In this document: piece by piece, positions 31,768 through 34,355 of the stretch | Layout of the letters: every line of letters starts with the position of its first letter | How positions within the stretch are numbered: the stretch's first letter is position 1 | From: Saccoglossus kowalevskii | Taxonomy: Eukaryota > Hemichordata > Enteropneusta > Harrimaniidae | Length of the DNA stretch: 34,355 nucleotides | Direction: 5' to 3' | Assembly: GCF_000003605.2 (NCBI RefSeq) | Contig: NW_003143811.1 | Coordinates: 17,152-51,506, forward strand | Made by a program: the position numbers and the translations under genes | The notes under the pieces: model-generated | What the model saw: the letters and a program-made list of their open reading frames with translations, nothing else | What the model was told of the DNA's origin: nothing | Databases searched by the model: none

Positions 31768-33631
31768 GTAAGGTAAATTTTCAGTTATGAGGAACCCTAG
31801 TTTTTTTCCAATTTTTTTCTCCCAAACATGATATATCTGCATCAGATTTTATATACAATATTGTATACATACCTGAATGATGGCTACCATACAGCTGTCG
31901 TGATTCTACACCATAGGGATAGTGTATAATCCTCCTCCCCCAGTTATTCATGATGCTGGTAGACAAGAAAATACAGCAACCTAGTATTGCTGTTGGAAAT
32001 GGATAATTTCAGTTATTGGTTGTAATTTATTTTTTGTCAGGTTTCATTTTCTCTACTCTACTCAGTTGATGTTTAGTGATGTTCATTTGATCCATGGAAC
32101 CCATTCTCATGAAACTCTAAACTTGTCTGTAATTATTCCCTTTGCTCTGAAATTTATATTATGATGAAAAGTGATATAAATACTCAGCCACTCATGTTGC
32201 TGTTTATACACTGTAACATAGTATCAAATTGATGGCTGTTTTTTTTAATGTCCCACACCAGCAAAAAATGGATTTTGTACACCATATCCTTTTTGAGTTG
32301 AACTTTGTATTTAGCTCACTGCCATATATGGATTAATATAATTGCAATGAAGCAAAAAAATTTCATGAAAATATTCGCATTAAATGAAACCACCAGTAGC
32401 ACCATTAATATACATCAACAGTAGAATTTACTGTTCTGTACTCATTTTGAGATTAAAATCACAAACATAATATGTGACACAAATAGATACTTGTCACTGA
32501 ATGCAAATGTATGAAGGATTTTTTGTTGACAATTTGAGTTACCTCTCATTGAAATATTACTATAAGCAAAGAAATAATAATAATAACAAGATTATGAAAA
32601 TATTGATGCACTTAAGCATTTCAGGATCGCATTGACCTCTACTGGCTTCAGTTGATAAGATCACTATAACTGTTCATGTGTATTTTGAGATGTTTCTCGT
32701 ATAACCTCATGGTAAGAAACTTCTCATATGTAACTGGGCAAGGAAGTATAAATTCACTTCCAGTGGATTTTGATGTACATTGACTACAGTGGCTGTGAAA
32801 CATTGATTGTTGATATTTTCTCCATGAGTATTTTATTTATTCTGTGTGTGAGAAAGACGCATCTATGGTCATATAAAAACAGTTGTTAGCTGTTGTTATT
32901 GTGATTTTTTATTGAGGAAGTCCTTCTAATATAGCAGATATGGTTTGGCTTATTTGTGTTCTCTCTTTAGATATGTCAAATGCATTATATTTAAGTTTTT
33001 TTCGTTCCATTTTGTCTGTGTGCACAACTACCTTGTCATCCATTTTAATTCAACATTCATAATCTTTGGCCTCAGCTGATGATTCTTTCAAAAATACCTG
33101 AAAATGATTTATTTAAATGAATAGACTTATTAATATGCTTATTAATTTTCATGTATGTATTTCTACAAATAACTAGCTGTAAAATAGGCATTTTATAGGA
33201 TTTATTCCCATTCTATTTATAGAAATATTGTTCTGCTACCAAGTATCATGGTACAATGTAATATTGTTGTATCATGGGTTGTATGTCATGTTGATTTTGT
33301 CTAAATCTGAATAATCTACACATTATTTAACATATTGCACATTCTGCTGTATACATGTCAATTTCAAATACAAAAAAAATGGATCAGTGACTGTGTCATG
33401 CACCATGTTACATTGTAGTTTTAAAATAAAATGTCAGACTTTAGCACCATCAGAGATATATTTTATTTACAGAGATACCATTTTTTTTAAATATATAAAT
33501 TAAAAAAAAAACACACAGGTAGCATTTTAAGAGACCTGAATGATGCATAGAAATTAAAATTTATTTTCAAAAAAATAGAAGTCCAATTGCCACCACAGCA
33601 TTGGAGTTCATATGGCCCTGTTTCTCATTTA
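31768..33631. other. Downstream of micro-exon C, no exon recognised
   Basis: Several acceptor-like sites (near 32040, 32260, 32630, 32970 and 33070) were checked. None is followed by an open segment ending at a consensus donor. Probably intron. Confidence 0.35.
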
Positions 33632-33811
33632 TAAAACACAGACACCATGAGAGTTCCTGTCAGCACATTGTTTGGCTCTGCCTACTTCTTGTTGAGAAAA
33701 CACAGACATTATGAGAATTCAGAACAGTACATTGTTTGGGCTTGAGAAAACACAGAAACCATAAAAAATTTATAGCGAAACATTGTTTGGCTCTGTTTTC
33801 TAGTTGAGAAA
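33632..33811. repeat. Diverged 50-65-bp tandem repeat, about three copies
   Basis: GAAAACACAGAC(A/C)C/TATGAGA, then ACATTGTTTGG(C/G) and TTGAGAAAAC, recur at irregular spacing (starts near 33632, 33697 and 33747, with a partial copy near 33805). The two overlapping minus-strand frames here are by-products. Confidence 0.75.
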
Positions 33812-34035
33812 ACTTTTGCATTGACGTTGACACTATGGTATAGACTGGAGGTAGGATAATATGGTTGTGTGCAGTGTAGATGTATATTGATATTGTGTTT
33901 AAAGTGCCTGTGCAATGCCCACCCACACGCTTCCCATTTTAGATCTGTGCCCCACTGAAATGGGCAATTATTGATTTTTTTTGCTGAAAATGATTACTCG
34001 TATCCAAGTAAATTTGAGATATTTCCCGTGCTGTA

Positions 34036-34047
34036 GCCACGCCCACC
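34036..34047 (+). promoter_or_regulatory. KLF/Sp-type CACCC box upstream of the THAP start
   Basis: GCCACGCCCACC is a good match to a KLF/Sp binding site, about 240 bases upstream of the THAP start codon. It is one short motif in an otherwise AT-rich stretch, so it is suggestive only. Confidence 0.25.
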
Positions 34048-34282
34048 TATTCTGAAACGGTCTATTGTTTCCAGATTTCCGACTCTCGCTGAAAGGGCGC
34101 CACCAAATGCAAAAATATGAGAGGAAGCCATACCCCTGGGCTGTACTTTTATATCACTGTGTCATTCAACGTACAACTGTACTTTTAAACGATATACATT
34201 TTTTAATCGGCGTTTCTTTTGTCTATTTTATTTTATTTTTGAGAGAGCGAATTTTTAGAAGTTGTTTTCACAACAAACTTTT

Positions 34283-34355
34283 ATGATGGTTAAACGTTGT
34301 GTTGTGGGCGGTTGCAGTAATGCGTATAGTCATAGTGTAAGTATTTACACGTTGA
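34283..34355 (+). CDS. THAP-type zinc-finger protein, N-terminus (cut by window end)
   Basis: Tandem ATGs at 34283 and 34286 open a frame reading MMVKRCVVGGCSN, followed by AYSHSVSIYTL to the window edge. A methionine start, a basic residue pair, then Cys-x4-Cys and Ser-Asn is the usual opening of the THAP domain, a C2CH zinc-coordinating DNA-binding module. The run VSIYTL falls where family members have a VSLHKFP-like segment. The remaining Cys and His ligands, the AVPTIF box and the rest of the protein lie outside. A GTAAGT at 34337 could be a donor, but reading through it continues the expected domain. THAP proteins may be host regulators or products of P-element-like transposons; this fragment cannot decide which. 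Confidence 0.6.
   Translation, partial: MMVKRCVVGGCSNAYSHSVSIYTL

Noticed and set aside
34065-34286. 73-codon plus-strand frame before the THAP start
   Set aside because: It is in a different frame from the THAP start, has no recognisable motif and overlaps only its first ATG; more likely leader or promoter sequence.

Overview
The window looks like AT-rich nuclear DNA from a marine invertebrate animal. Spliced genes have GT-AG introns of 0.4 to nearly 6 kb, and non-LTR retrotransposon remnants, miniature inverted-repeat elements and minisatellites are abundant. I see no bacterial operons, CRISPR array or recognisable tRNA/rRNA. The phylum cannot be fixed from the sequence. The hairpin-ended elements with about 150-bp tandem cores are a style I associate with molluscs, other spiralians and non-vertebrate deuterostomes.

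Minus strand, 15.2-23.3 kb: this is the best-supported gene, a complete two-coding-exon two-pore-domain (K2P) potassium channel of 312 residues. Exon 1 (21654-21960) carries M1, the extracellular cap and the first pore helix. Exon 2 (15198-15829) carries filter 1 onward through M2, M3, pore 2, M4 and the cytoplasmic tail. The single coding intron (5,824 bp) splits the first glycine codon of the GYG filter. It holds a 28-bp minisatellite of about 59 units, a 600-bp inverted-repeat element and a MITE. Untranslated exons probably lie upstream, up to about 23.35 kb.

Plus strand, 25.4-31.8 kb: a second gene is visible only through splice signals. It has a candidate first coding exon (25462-25498) and three tiny internal exons (28886-28954, 31281-31370, 31720-31767). 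Each internal exon is phase 1-1 and a multiple of three. They encode a low-complexity Ser/Thr/Lys/Pro-rich segment that I do not recognise. The intron between the first two internal exons contains a 44-bp minisatellite of about 31 units. At the right edge (34283-34355) the N-terminus of a THAP-type zinc-finger protein begins.

Left part, 1-15 kb: this is mostly intergenic or intronic. It has a CpG-rich spot with a possible 8-codon first exon (3429-3452), two elements with tandem cores and GC-rich hairpins (2.25-2.72 kb and 12.81-13.66 kb), LINE 3'-end remnants (about 4.9-5.2 kb and two facing each other at 9.4-10.7 kb), and a GC-rich 170-bp duplication (6.26-6.58 kb). A family of short elements with TACTGTAAAA termini recurs at 14.0, 14.8, 15.0, 17.1 and 24.0 kb.

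Most open frames of 60-100 codons in the window are by-products of tandem repeats or chance. The K2P gene, the micro-exon gene and the THAP start are the only coding calls I would defend. I did not find a clear new biological system. The strongest undescribed items are the symmetric micro-exon gene and the layered repeat structure in the introns.
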